Positions 1-6,058 of a stretch of 9,138 bases of DNA are shown here, one piece after another. Below the pieces are notes generated by a model. The model was given only the letters and a program-made list of their open reading frames with translations. It made no database searches and was not told where the DNA came from. The stretch lies in the NCBI GenBank assembly GCA_006226555.1, contig SBGS01000085.1:1-9138 (forward strand), read 5' to 3'. The DNA comes from Bacteroidota bacterium. Its GTDB lineage: Bacteria; Bacteroidota; Bacteroidia; Flavobacteriales_D; Crocinitomicaceae. Made by a program: the position numbers and the translations under genes. Position 1 is the first letter of the stretch, and every line of letters begins with the position of its first letter.

Positions 1-348
1 ACAAGACCCGGACTTTCACTTTCGGATTTAATACCGTTAAGTGATAAATTGAAAAACTTTGTTGAGGAGCTGGATCCAATCTTGAGAGAAGAAATAGTGG
101 AGCAAACGGAGATACAATTAAAGTATGACGGATATATTTCCAGAGAACAAGAACAAGCGAATAAAATGAATCGTCTGGAAGATGTTCGTATTCCTGACTC
201 CATGGATTATTCAAAAATGTTAAGCTTGAGCTCCGAAGCAAAAGAAAAGTTGACAAAACTAAAACCGGCTACAATTGGTATGGCTTCGCGTATTAGTGGT
301 GTCTCCCCTAGCGATGTTTCGGTTTTATTGATCCATTTGGGTCGATAA
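1..348 (+). CDS. mnmG: MnmG (GidA) tRNA uridine-5-carboxymethylaminomethyl modification enzyme, C-terminal part
   Basis: The reading frame is open from base 1, so this is the 3' end of a gene that begins before the window; 115 residues are visible. They match the C-terminal helical domain of MnmG: an IQLKYDGYISREQ segment, then LEDVRIP, then the near-invariant end motif with ASRISGVSPSDVSVLL. MnmG is an FAD enzyme of about 620-630 residues that acts with the GTPase MnmE to modify the wobble uridine (U34) of certain tRNAs in the cytoplasm; this C-terminal region is the part that contacts MnmE and tRNA. The FAD-binding part lies outside the window. A TTG at base 49 is an internal leucine codon, not a start. 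The gene converges on ispG, 136 bp downstream. Identification is by family motif recognition and is firm. Confidence 0.95.
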   Translation, partial: TRPGLSLSDLIPLSDKLKNFVEELDPILREEIVEQTEIQLKYDGYISREQEQANKMNRLEDVRIPDSMDYSKMLSLSSEAKEKLTKLKPATIGMASRISGVSPSDVSVLLIHLGR

Positions 349-380
349 AATGCGTTTTTAAGCGTTCTGAGCGCGTTTTA
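346..380 (+). terminator. Imperfect inverted repeat at the 3' end of mnmG, weak terminator candidate
   Basis: The mnmG stop codon forms the left foot of a long imperfect stem: bases 346-357 can pair with 369-380 (12 pairs, including three G-T wobbles). A competing short hairpin, 362-366 with 370-374, lies inside it and is followed by GTTTTA. No good T-run follows, so intrinsic termination would be weak. A further 7-bp repeat, CTGAAAG (387-393) and CTTTCAG (410-416), lies just downstream. mnmG and ispG converge here, so some form of transcription end is expected, but the sequence does not show a classic one. Confidence 0.3.
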
Positions 381-484
381 GACTTTCTGAAAGGGAAACA
401 CCTTACCAGCTTTCAGATCGTGAATTCTGTGAGGCCTTGTTCTTCGCGCCCTCTAATAACCTTAAATAATTGATAATGAATGGA

Positions 485-2413
485 TTAGCCTAATTTTGGC
501 TCAATCCAATCACCATATTCTTTAATTAAGGCGATCAACGCTTCGACAGCCTCTTCTTCCGGAACATTTTTTCGAACGACAGTTTTTTCTTTGTAAAGGT
601 GTATTTTTCCCGGACCGGTTCCGACATATCCATAATCAGCATCCGCCATTTCACCGGGACCATTTACGATGCATCCCATGATACCTATTTTTACTCCTTT
701 AAGATGAGCCGTTCTTTTTCTGATCTTGGCTGTGGTTTCTTGCAGATCAAAAAGTGTTCGTCCACAAGAAGGACAAGAAATATATTCTGTTTTGGATATT
801 CTGCTTCGCGTAGCTTGTAGAATGCCAAAACTTGTATTGTTGATCAATTGTTTGGCATGTTTACCCTTGAGCCACACCCCATCACCGAACCCGTCGATCA
901 AAAGACTCCCAATTTCACTAGATGCCCATAATTGAAATGTTTCTTCATCCTCACTTTGTACGGAACAGGAAAGGATAACGGGATTTTGAATGTTATATTT
1001 CGCAAGATTTAGAAAGAAATATCGGTATTCTTGCGTTAAATTCGTTGCATTACCATCTAGGACGATAATTGTATTCGGGCTGTTTTCTAAGGCCTTTAGG
1101 TCTTTGTTGAGTGGACTTGTTTCAAAGAATACTACAGTGTCCGGATGGTTTTGGGCAAAATCAATACTGCTGGTTAACGGAAAGAATCCAGGTCTTTTAC
1201 TGTAGTTTTCTTTCCAGTTATCTTCATTTACGATCACTCCGACTGTTCCAGGAAGCTCAAAATCAATACGTTGATCACCTATAAATACGTAATCTGCAGC
1301 AAGATCTCCAATGTTCCACTTATCTAGAGGTACCGAATAGTTGTAGCCAAAACCGAAAAAATGAGAAGGCTTAATTTCCGAGATCATACTGAGGTCGGCA
1401 AAAACAACGGGTACTTCCTTCCCTCCTATTTTATCCAGCACGAATGTTTCACGACGAACATGTTCGTAGGGATCATAGAGCGTTATAATGTCTTCAGCGG
1501 AGAAATGTTCCGAATAATTTCTGTCCTGAAATTTTTGGATAAGCTTTTGAGCAACAGGAATTTCAAATTCTGGTTCTTCTGTAAGTGAAACCCTGACGGT
1601 ATCACCTATTCCATCTTCAAGGAGTGAACCAATTCCAACAGCGGACTTTATTCTTCCATCTTCTCCATCTCCGGCTTCCGTAACACCGAGATGAATAGGA
1701 TAGTTCATATTGTTATCTCGCATGGTTGCCACCAATAAGCGATAAGCCTGAACCATTACCAGCGTGTTACTCGCTTTCATGGAGAGTACGATGTTATGGA
1801 AATCGTGTTTTACACAGATGCGTAAAAACTCCATAGCTGATTCAACCATGCCTTCCGGTGTATCTCCGTATCGGCTCAGAATTCGATCCGAAAGAGAACC
1901 ATGATTAGTACCGATACGCATGGCAACATTATTCTCCTTGCACTGAAGAACCAGTGGGGTAAATCGTTCCTCGATCCGTTTTAATTCTTCGTTGTAGCTT
2001 TCATCTGTATATTCGATCTCTTCGAACTTCTTTTTATCTGCAAAGTTTCCAGGATTAATACGGACCTTTTCAACGTGTTTTGCTGCGATTTCCGCCGCGT
2101 TCGGAGTAAAATGGATATCTGCCACCAAAGGAGTGTTATATCCACGTGAAACAAGCTCATTTTTAATTACACCGAGGTTTTCCGCCTCTTTTTTACTGGG
2201 AGCTGTCAATCTAACAAGCTCACAACCAGCATCGATCATTCGAATGGATTGTTCGACAGAACCAGATGTGTCCATTGTGTCGGTAGTTGTCATGGACTGA
2301 ACGCGAATAGGGTTATCCCCCCCCATTTTAAGTTCTCCTATATTCACCTCTCTTGTAGGAAAGCGCTTTCTATTCAATCTATCAACACAGTAATCCGAAC
2401 CCGGTCTTTTCAT
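485..2413 (-). CDS. ispG: (E)-4-hydroxy-3-methylbut-2-enyl-diphosphate synthase IspG (GcpE), large three-domain form
   Basis: IspG reductively opens 2-C-methyl-D-erythritol 2,4-cyclodiphosphate to HMBPP, the penultimate step of the MEP isoprenoid pathway, in the cytoplasm. The N-terminal TIM barrel spans about residues 20-285 (VQSMTTTDTMDT near 38-49, LVADIHF at 96-102, KVRINPGN at 116-123, MRIGTNHGSL at 165-174, HLGVTEAGDGEDG at 241-253). About 230-240 residues (roughly 300-535) are then inserted before the C-terminal iron-sulfur domain; this is the large form found in Bacteroidota, Chlamydiae and plants, not the roughly 370-residue E. coli form. The [4Fe-4S] ligands are visible: Cys547 and Cys550 in CPSCGRT, Cys581 in GCIVNGPGEM, and Glu588 as the expected fourth ligand. 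The 642-residue length fits the large family. The ATG at 2411-2413 is the first start in frame near the divergent gap; no clear ribosome-binding site precedes it. The gene looks intact and monocistronic. Confidence 0.96.
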   Translation of the reverse strand: MKRPGSDYCVDRLNRKRFPTREVNIGELKMGGDNPIRVQSMTTTDTMDTSGSVEQSIRMIDAGCELVRLTAPSKKEAENLGVIKNELVSRGYNTPLVADIHFTPNAAEIAAKHVEKVRINPGNFADKKKFEEIEYTDESYNEELKRIEERFTPLVLQCKENNVAMRIGTNHGSLSDRILSRYGDTPEGMVESAMEFLRICVKHDFHNIVLSMKASNTLVMVQAYRLLVATMRDNNMNYPIHLGVTEAGDGEDGRIKSAVGIGSLLEDGIGDTVRVSLTEEPEFEIPVAQKLIQKFQDRNYSEHFSAEDIITLYDPYEHVRRETFVLDKIGGKEVPVVFADLSMISEIKPSHFFGFGYNYSVPLDKWNIGDLAADYVFIGDQRIDFELPGTVGVIVNEDNWKENYSKRPGFFPLTSSIDFAQNHPDTVVFFETSPLNKDLKALENSPNTIIVLDGNATNLTQEYRYFFLNLAKYNIQNPVILSCSVQSEDEETFQLWASSEIGSLLIDGFGDGVWLKGKHAKQLINNTSFGILQATRSRISKTEYISCPSCGRTLFDLQETTAKIRKRTAHLKGVKIGIMGCIVNGPGEMADADYGYVGTGPGKIHLYKEKTVVRKNVPEEEAVEALIALIKEYGDWIEPKLG

Positions 2414-2420
2414 ATCGGTA

Positions 2421-2438
2421 TAATTTTCCGTAAAATTA
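2421..2438. promoter_or_regulatory. 7-bp inverted repeat in the ispG / MmcQ divergent gap
   Basis: TAATTTT (2421-2427) and AAAATTA (2432-2438) form a perfect 7-bp inverted repeat around the spacer CCGT, in the middle of the 42 bp between two divergent starts. Read on either strand, each half looks like a Bacteroidota -7 element (consensus TAnnTTTG): TAATTTTC on the plus strand and TAATTTTA on the minus strand, each with one mismatch. No TTTG or TTG -33 box sits at the expected distance on either side, so the promoter reading is tentative. A dyad-binding regulator site is the alternative. Confidence 0.3.
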
Positions 2439-2440
2439 CG

Positions 2441-2445
2441 AAGGA
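2441..2445 (+). promoter_or_regulatory. Ribosome-binding site of the MmcQ/YjbR gene
   Basis: AAGGA lies 10 bases before the ATG at 2456. It is one of the few Shine-Dalgarno-like sequences in the window and supports that start. Confidence 0.5.
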
Positions 2446-2455
2446 ATAGATAGAA

Positions 2456-2809
2456 ATGAACGTAGAGAATTTCAGAAACTATTGTATCTCGAAACCTTTT
2501 GTGTCAGAAGGCTTTCCTTTTGATGAATCAACGCTGGTTTTCAAAGTAGATGGAAAAATGTTTGCTTTGGCTGATATCGACGTATTTCAAGGGGTTAACT
2601 TAAAGTGTGACCCTGAACGTGCTATAGATCTCAGAGAAAGATATGCGGGAATATCACCGGGATACCATATGAACAAACAGCACTGGAATACCGTGCGCGT
2701 GGATATGGATGTAGAGGACAGCCTTATATATGAATTAATTGATCACTCCTATGATCTTGTATTTGCTTCATTAACTAAAAAGAGAAGAGATGAGCTGCAG
2801 GCTGGATAA
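2456..2809 (+). CDS. MmcQ/YjbR family protein
   Basis: A 117-residue protein that is full length for the MmcQ/YjbR (formerly DUF419) family. Conserved family blocks appear in order: PFDESTLVFKV at 21-31, KMFALADI at 34-41, NLKCDPE at 48-54, the signature PGYHMNKQHWNTV at 68-80, and a C-terminal helix region with LIDHSYDLVFASLTKK at 94-109. Members have a CyaY-like alpha/beta fold and are often annotated as DNA-binding, but no precise cellular role is settled, so none is assigned. The protein has no signal peptide or membrane segment and is presumably cytoplasmic. The start is supported by AAGGA ten bases upstream. Its last 20 bp overlap the start of the S4-domain gene, which suggests co-transcription and translational coupling. 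It is transcribed divergently from ispG. Confidence 0.9.
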   Translation: MNVENFRNYCISKPFVSEGFPFDESTLVFKVDGKMFALADIDVFQGVNLKCDPERAIDLRERYAGISPGYHMNKQHWNTVRVDMDVEDSLIYELIDHSYDLVFASLTKKRRDELQAG

Positions 2810-3164
2810 ATACATTTGGAGTGTCAGACTTGCAAAGACGCGTTCTTTGGCAACAGATTTAATCAACAAGGGTAAAGTACGTGTAAATGGCCAACCGGTA
2901 AAGCCTGCAAGAGATGTTAAAATTGGAGATGACATTCAAATAACTAAACACACCGCCATATTTACCTTCCGTGTTCTTAATCTCAATGATAGAAGAGTTG
3001 GTGCTAAACTAGTGCAAGATTATATATTGGATATTACTCCTGAAGAAGAAAGGGTTAAGTATACGCAATACGTTGAAAATCAGCGCGTATACAATCAGTT
3101 CGGAGAAGGAAAACCAACAAAGAAGCAACGCAGAGATCTAGATGATTTTTTAGAAAATTGGTAA
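2790..3164 (+). CDS. S4 RNA-binding domain protein, HslR (Hsp15)-like
   Basis: A 124-residue protein that begins with an S4 RNA-binding domain (about residues 3-52): RLDKYIWSVRLAKTRSLA, then INKGKVRVNGQPVKPARDVKIGDDI. The C-terminal tail is basic and ends with GKPTKKQRRDLDDF at 107-120, the arrangement of the heat-shock protein Hsp15/HslR. In E. coli, HslR binds free 50S subunits carrying a stranded nascent chain; a similar ribosome-rescue role is inferred here by family only. The ATG at 2790 lies inside the end of the upstream MmcQ/YjbR gene (20-bp overlap, different frame) and follows a purine-rich AGAGAAGAG, which may serve as the ribosome-binding site. The next gene begins 48 bp downstream. 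Family assignment is confident; equivalence to E. coli HslR is less so, and no symbol is given. Confidence 0.9.
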   Translation: MSCRLDKYIWSVRLAKTRSLATDLINKGKVRVNGQPVKPARDVKIGDDIQITKHTAIFTFRVLNLNDRRVGAKLVQDYILDITPEEERVKYTQYVENQRVYNQFGEGKPTKKQRRDLDDFLENW

Positions 3165-3212
3165 TTGCTGTAACTTTTAACGGGCGAGCTAGTCTTACCT
3201 AAAAAACAAGTT

Positions 3213-4073
3213 ATGAAAGCATTATACCTTACACTGTTAGCACTTACATTAGGAGTGACACCCATTTTTGCTCAGGAAGAAGTAAAAGAGGAAGTAAACG
3301 AAGAAGTTAACACGGAAGCAACACCTCCTGATACAACTCGTATCAAGATCGGTAAGAAAGAGATCATCATCATAGGTGAAGATGTAGAGGTCCAAGAAGA
3401 AGATTTTGAGGATGAATTCGATCCTGCTGACGAAAAGCCGGAAAAAGAGAAGTCAGAAGCGCATTGGGCCGGTTTGGACTTTGGGTTTAACGTCCTAATG
3501 AACAATAATATGGGTACGGATTTTCCAAATTACCCATACTGGGAGAACGATGCGGCCAGATCACAAGTGTGGAATTTGAACCTGCTGGAGCATAAATTCA
3601 GAATTGCACGTGAATATTTCGGACTAACAACAGGATTAGGCTTCAGCTTTAACTCCTATGCTTTTAGAGATAATTACACGCTATACGCAAATGCCGATAC
3701 GGTAGCAGCAACAATAGATTCGCTTTACAACTATTCAAAGAATAAACTGAAGGCAACTTACTTGACTGTTCCATTGTTATTGGAATTTAACACAAGTGCC
3801 AATGCATCTAAGAGCTTTTATTTAGCTGCTGGTGTTGTTGGAGGAGTAAGAATCGCCTCAAAATTGAAGAGAAAGGGTGAGTTTGACGGAAAGGAGTTTG
3901 TTCAAAAAGAAAAAGGTACCTACGGATTAAACTCCTTTAAACTGGATGCCACAGCGCGTTTAGGATATGGTAACTGGGGATGCTTCGCAAGCTACAGTCT
4001 TTTACCAATGTTTGATAAAGGAAAAACTGCTGAGGTATACCCGATCAACTTTGGGTTGACCTTAAACTTCTGA
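3213..4073 (+). CDS. Outer-membrane beta-barrel protein with an acidic N-terminal extension (PorT-like fold class)
   Basis: A 286-residue protein with a clear signal peptide: Lys2, a hydrophobic core, and likely cleavage after TPIFA at Ala20. Residues 21-38 are imperfect EEV[K/N] repeats, followed by TTRIKIGKKEIIIIGED at 41-57 and a very acidic segment to about residue 82. From about residue 85 to the end, alternating aromatic and hydrophobic strands (WAGLDFGFNVL, FGLTTGLGFSF, YLTVPLLLEF, FYLAAGVVGGVRI, KLDATARLGYG) and a C-terminal GLTLNF ending in Phe are typical of small outer-membrane barrels of the Bacteroidota OMP_b-brl type. Location in the outer membrane is a sound inference; the function is not known. 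The start is favoured by the signal peptide, though no Shine-Dalgarno sequence is seen. It lies 48 bp after the S4 gene, so it could be read through from it or have its own promoter. A strong terminator follows. Confidence 0.85.
   Translation: MKALYLTLLALTLGVTPIFAQEEVKEEVNEEVNTEATPPDTTRIKIGKKEIIIIGEDVEVQEEDFEDEFDPADEKPEKEKSEAHWAGLDFGFNVLMNNNMGTDFPNYPYWENDAARSQVWNLNLLEHKFRIAREYFGLTTGLGFSFNSYAFRDNYTLYANADTVAATIDSLYNYSKNKLKATYLTVPLLLEFNTSANASKSFYLAAGVVGGVRIASKLKRKGEFDGKEFVQKEKGTYGLNSFKLDATARLGYGNWGCFASYSLLPMFDKGKTAEVYPINFGLTLNF
3276..3311 (+). repeat. Three imperfect 12-bp tandem repeats coding EEV[K/N]
   Basis: Three consecutive 12-bp units (3276-3287, 3288-3299, 3300-3311) read GAAGAAGTAAAA, GAGGAAGTAAAC and GAAGAAGTTAAC. 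They code EEVK, EEVN and EEVN immediately after the signal-peptide cleavage site of the beta-barrel protein. The unit length is a multiple of three, so a change in copy number would keep the frame. Confidence 0.7.
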
Positions 4074-4094
4074 TCAGATGAGATAAGATAAAAA

Positions 4095-4118
4095 AAGGGG
4101 AGCTATTTAGCTCCCCTT
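4095..4118. terminator. Bidirectional rho-independent terminator between convergent genes
   Basis: A perfect 10-bp stem, AAGGGGAGCT (4095-4104) with AGCTCCCCTT (4109-4118), closes on an ATTT loop. It sits 21 bp after the beta-barrel gene and 23 bp beyond the stop of the convergent T9SS cargo gene. In the leftward direction the stem is followed by a run of T (bases 4096-4091 read on the minus strand), so it is strongest for the 4142-5935 gene. Rightward the tail is CTTCTTCATTT, weaker but plausible. Confidence 0.88.
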
Positions 4119-4141
4119 CTTCATTTATATGAACTTCTTAA

Positions 4142-5935
4142 TTAGTTCTTAACAACGTTGAATTGTGCTTTTGCACCGTTCTCCATAGTTACAGTAAAGA
4201 TGTAAACACCGCTTTCGAAACCAGCAATGTTAACAGTATTCTGTCCGTTAGAGAAATCAACAGCTGAAGTCATAACCGCTTTACCAGAAAGATCTGTAAC
4301 GATCAATGTTCCGTTTCCTTTGTCAGAAACAGCGATCTTAACAACATCTTTAGCTGGGTTTGGATACGCTGTAGCAGAGAATCCAGCAAGCTCATTAAGA
4401 CTTACAGAAGCAGGATCCATTGTACGGATACCGATAGCTGGTGCAGAAATTCCTGACCAACCTGTATACCAAGTATCGTCAACGAATACAGGAGAAATTG
4501 GCTGTAGGTAAATACCGTAGTTACCATCGTAATCGATAGAACCATCGTATCCAATAGAAATTTCGTTTACGTCGTTAGCAACACCTGTAGGCTCGATACA
4601 GAACAAGTAACGCTGATTGTCAACAAGAATGAATGGGTTGTCGAAATCAGAGTACTGTACTTGCTCAGTTTCGTTATCAGACTGAACAACGTAGTTTGCA
4701 GTTGTTACAAGGTCAAGAGTTTGTACGTAATCACCGAAAGAAGTAAATCCAGGGTTTGTTACGTCAACCCAAGTATCATTCCATTCATAAGCGTAGAAAA
4801 TGAACTCAGATCCTTCTAGTGGGAAAACGGATGTATCAGCGTATGGAATGAAGTAAAGACCACGAGCAGCAAGTGCACTTGCGTTAGGCTCTTGGAACAT
4901 CATACATGCTCTGTAGTTAACATCAGCGTTGAATGGATAGCTATCCGCAACTACCATGTTAGATCCATCTAGGTTAGAAAGAGAGATAACCTCGTTGTTT
5001 ACCCAAAATGTAGATGAATAAACGTTGTCATTCATATCTTGATCTACTTGTCCATCGATTGAAATCACATATGTCAATGTGTATTCACCTGCAGGATAGT
5101 TTCCAATACCAAGGTTCCATGGACCGAAATCTTGAGGGTTTCCATCAAAAATAGAAAGAGTATCTCCAGATAGAACAGTGATCGGACCTACAGTACTTGT
5201 ATAGTCAGCTGTTCCTCCTGGTGAAGTGATAGTACAAGTTACGATAACATCGTTATCAGCTGAACCAAAGTTGTAAACCTGAATACCTGGAGTAAACCCA
5301 TCGTAGATAGCAGAGTGTGCACCACCGTAGTCAGAAACGATGTACTCACCTCCTTTAGCTCCCATGTCATTTACATGAAGATTCTGCTTATTACCCATGA
5401 ATACTTCAACCGGACCGTTTGCCAATTCGTTAAGAATTGCCTCACCAGTCATAGTACTCACCATAATAACCGGAATAGTAACGTTTACACCGTCAGTACC
5501 ACCAGCCATTCCAACAGGATCTCCAGAGTGGTTAATGATGATAACAGCAATTGCTCCAGCATTTTGAGCGTTAAGTGCTTTTGTACTGAAGTTACATGAT
5601 CCACGGTAAAGGATAGCGATCATCCCGGTCATGTCATTGTTCGGATTCATATCCGTGTTGTTGATTAACGTATTACACGCTTCGTACGTTAAAAGGTGTC
5701 CTGAAGCTTGTGTAGAAGTACCTGGAGTACCATCTTCTGCTAAAGCAAGGAATCCTTGAACGTTAGTGTTTGGTGTAAGAAAATCAGGAGTGGCCCAGTC
5801 ACCTCCGGCTGGATCTGCCCACTCAAAATCATATTCTCCCGCGATACTACCTGGAGATAGCACTGAGAAGGAAACCTGCGCGTGCAATGAGATTGCAGTT
5901 ACAAGTGCCCCGAAAGAAAGTAATACTCTTTTCAT
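4142..5935 (-). CDS. Secreted PA-domain protein with C-terminal T9SS type A sorting domain
   Basis: A 597-residue protein with a signal peptide (basic KR, hydrophobic core, likely cleavage LHA|Q after residue 19). A protease-associated (PA) domain covers about residues 85-170, with the typical core YRGSCNFSTKALNAQNAGAI at 110-129 followed by VIIIN; Cys87 and Cys114 could form a disulfide. Residues about 190-515 are beta-rich, contain Ig-like stretches, and show no catalytic motif I can recognise. The last 82 residues (516-597) are a T9SS type A sorting domain: AYPNPAKD, LIVTDLSGKAV, GVYIFTVTMENG and a basic end. It is therefore expected to be exported through Sec, then moved across the outer membrane by T9SS and attached or released. 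PA domains usually accompany peptidases, but none is seen here, so the role is unknown. Codon choice (GGT, AAC, GTT, TTC favoured near the 3' end) suggests strong expression. It has its own terminator and a possible promoter at 5966-5996. Confidence 0.9.
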   Translation of the reverse strand: MKRVLLSFGALVTAISLHAQVSFSVLSPGSIAGEYDFEWADPAGGDWATPDFLTPNTNVQGFLALAEDGTPGTSTQASGHLLTYEACNTLINNTDMNPNNDMTGMIAILYRGSCNFSTKALNAQNAGAIAVIIINHSGDPVGMAGGTDGVNVTIPVIMVSTMTGEAILNELANGPVEVFMGNKQNLHVNDMGAKGGEYIVSDYGGAHSAIYDGFTPGIQVYNFGSADNDVIVTCTITSPGGTADYTSTVGPITVLSGDTLSIFDGNPQDFGPWNLGIGNYPAGEYTLTYVISIDGQVDQDMNDNVYSSTFWVNNEVISLSNLDGSNMVVADSYPFNADVNYRACMMFQEPNASALAARGLYFIPYADTSVFPLEGSEFIFYAYEWNDTWVDVTNPGFTSFGDYVQTLDLVTTANYVVQSDNETEQVQYSDFDNPFILVDNQRYLFCIEPTGVANDVNEISIGYDGSIDYDGNYGIYLQPISPVFVDDTWYTGWSGISAPAIGIRTMDPASVSLNELAGFSATAYPNPAKDVVKIAVSDKGNGTLIVTDLSGKAVMTSAVDFSNGQNTVNIAGFESGVYIFTVTMENGAKAQFNVVKN

Positions 5936-5947
5936 AGCATTTTCGTG

Positions 5948-5962
5948 TTTTGTTTAACAAAA
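5948..5962. repeat. Short palindrome upstream of the PA/T9SS gene
   Basis: TTTTGTT (5948-5954) and AACAAAA (5956-5962) form a perfect 7-bp inverted repeat with a 1-base spacer, 12 bp before the start codon at 5935. It may be an operator half-site pair or simply AT-rich sequence in the leader. Confidence 0.4.
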
Positions 5963-5965
5963 AGT

Positions 5966-5996
5966 TATTTGTAATGAAACGTAAATTTAAAACAAA
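5966..5996 (-). promoter_or_regulatory. Candidate Bacteroidota-type promoter for the PA/T9SS gene
   Basis: On the minus strand a TTTG (-33 box, bases 5996-5993) is followed, after exactly 19 bp, by TACAAATA (bases 5973-5966) in the -7 position. The spacing fits the Bacteroidota promoter rule, but the -7 element matches only the leading TA of TAnnTTTG. Transcription would start roughly 25-30 bases before the ATG. The assignment is tentative. Confidence 0.3.
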
Positions 5997-6012
5997 TAGT
6001 TGGAAAAAAACA

Positions 6013-6040
6013 AAAAAGCCGACTATGAAGCCGGCTTTTT
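6013..6040 (-). terminator. Rho-independent terminator of the sdh operon
   Basis: AAAAAGCCG (6013-6021) pairs perfectly with CGGCTTTTT (6032-6040) around a 10-base loop; CT (6023-6024) and AG (6029-6030) in the loop can pair too. Read leftward, the stem is followed by TTTTTTG and a second T-run (bases 6017-6004 on the minus strand). It starts 18 bp after the sdhB stop codon, as expected for the end of the operon. Confidence 0.9.
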
Positions 6041-6058
6041 AAAAATATATAGTTTGAA

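Noticed and set aside
49..51. TTG as a start codon for the first gene
   Set aside because: The frame is open to base 1 and codes MnmG-like sequence before this point, so it is an internal leucine.
349..484. Possible tRNA or small RNA gene, or a small protein gene, in the mnmG-ispG gap
   Set aside because: I see no cloverleaf, no conserved T-loop sequence and no ORF longer than a few codons there; only short inverted repeats are present.
3165..3212. Promoter for the beta-barrel gene (TTG at 3165 and TAGTCTTA at 3190)
   Set aside because: The 22-bp spacing is tolerable, but the -7 element has two mismatches and the implied start leaves only a few bases of leader. It is too weak to list.
3272..3505. 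Minus-strand serine-rich ORF of 77 residues
   Set aside because: The serine runs are the reverse reading of the Glu/Asp codons in the acidic region of the beta-barrel gene.
4227..4511. Plus-strand ORF of 94 residues inside the PA/T9SS gene
   Set aside because: It is antisense to the well-supported T9SS sorting domain and has no features of its own.
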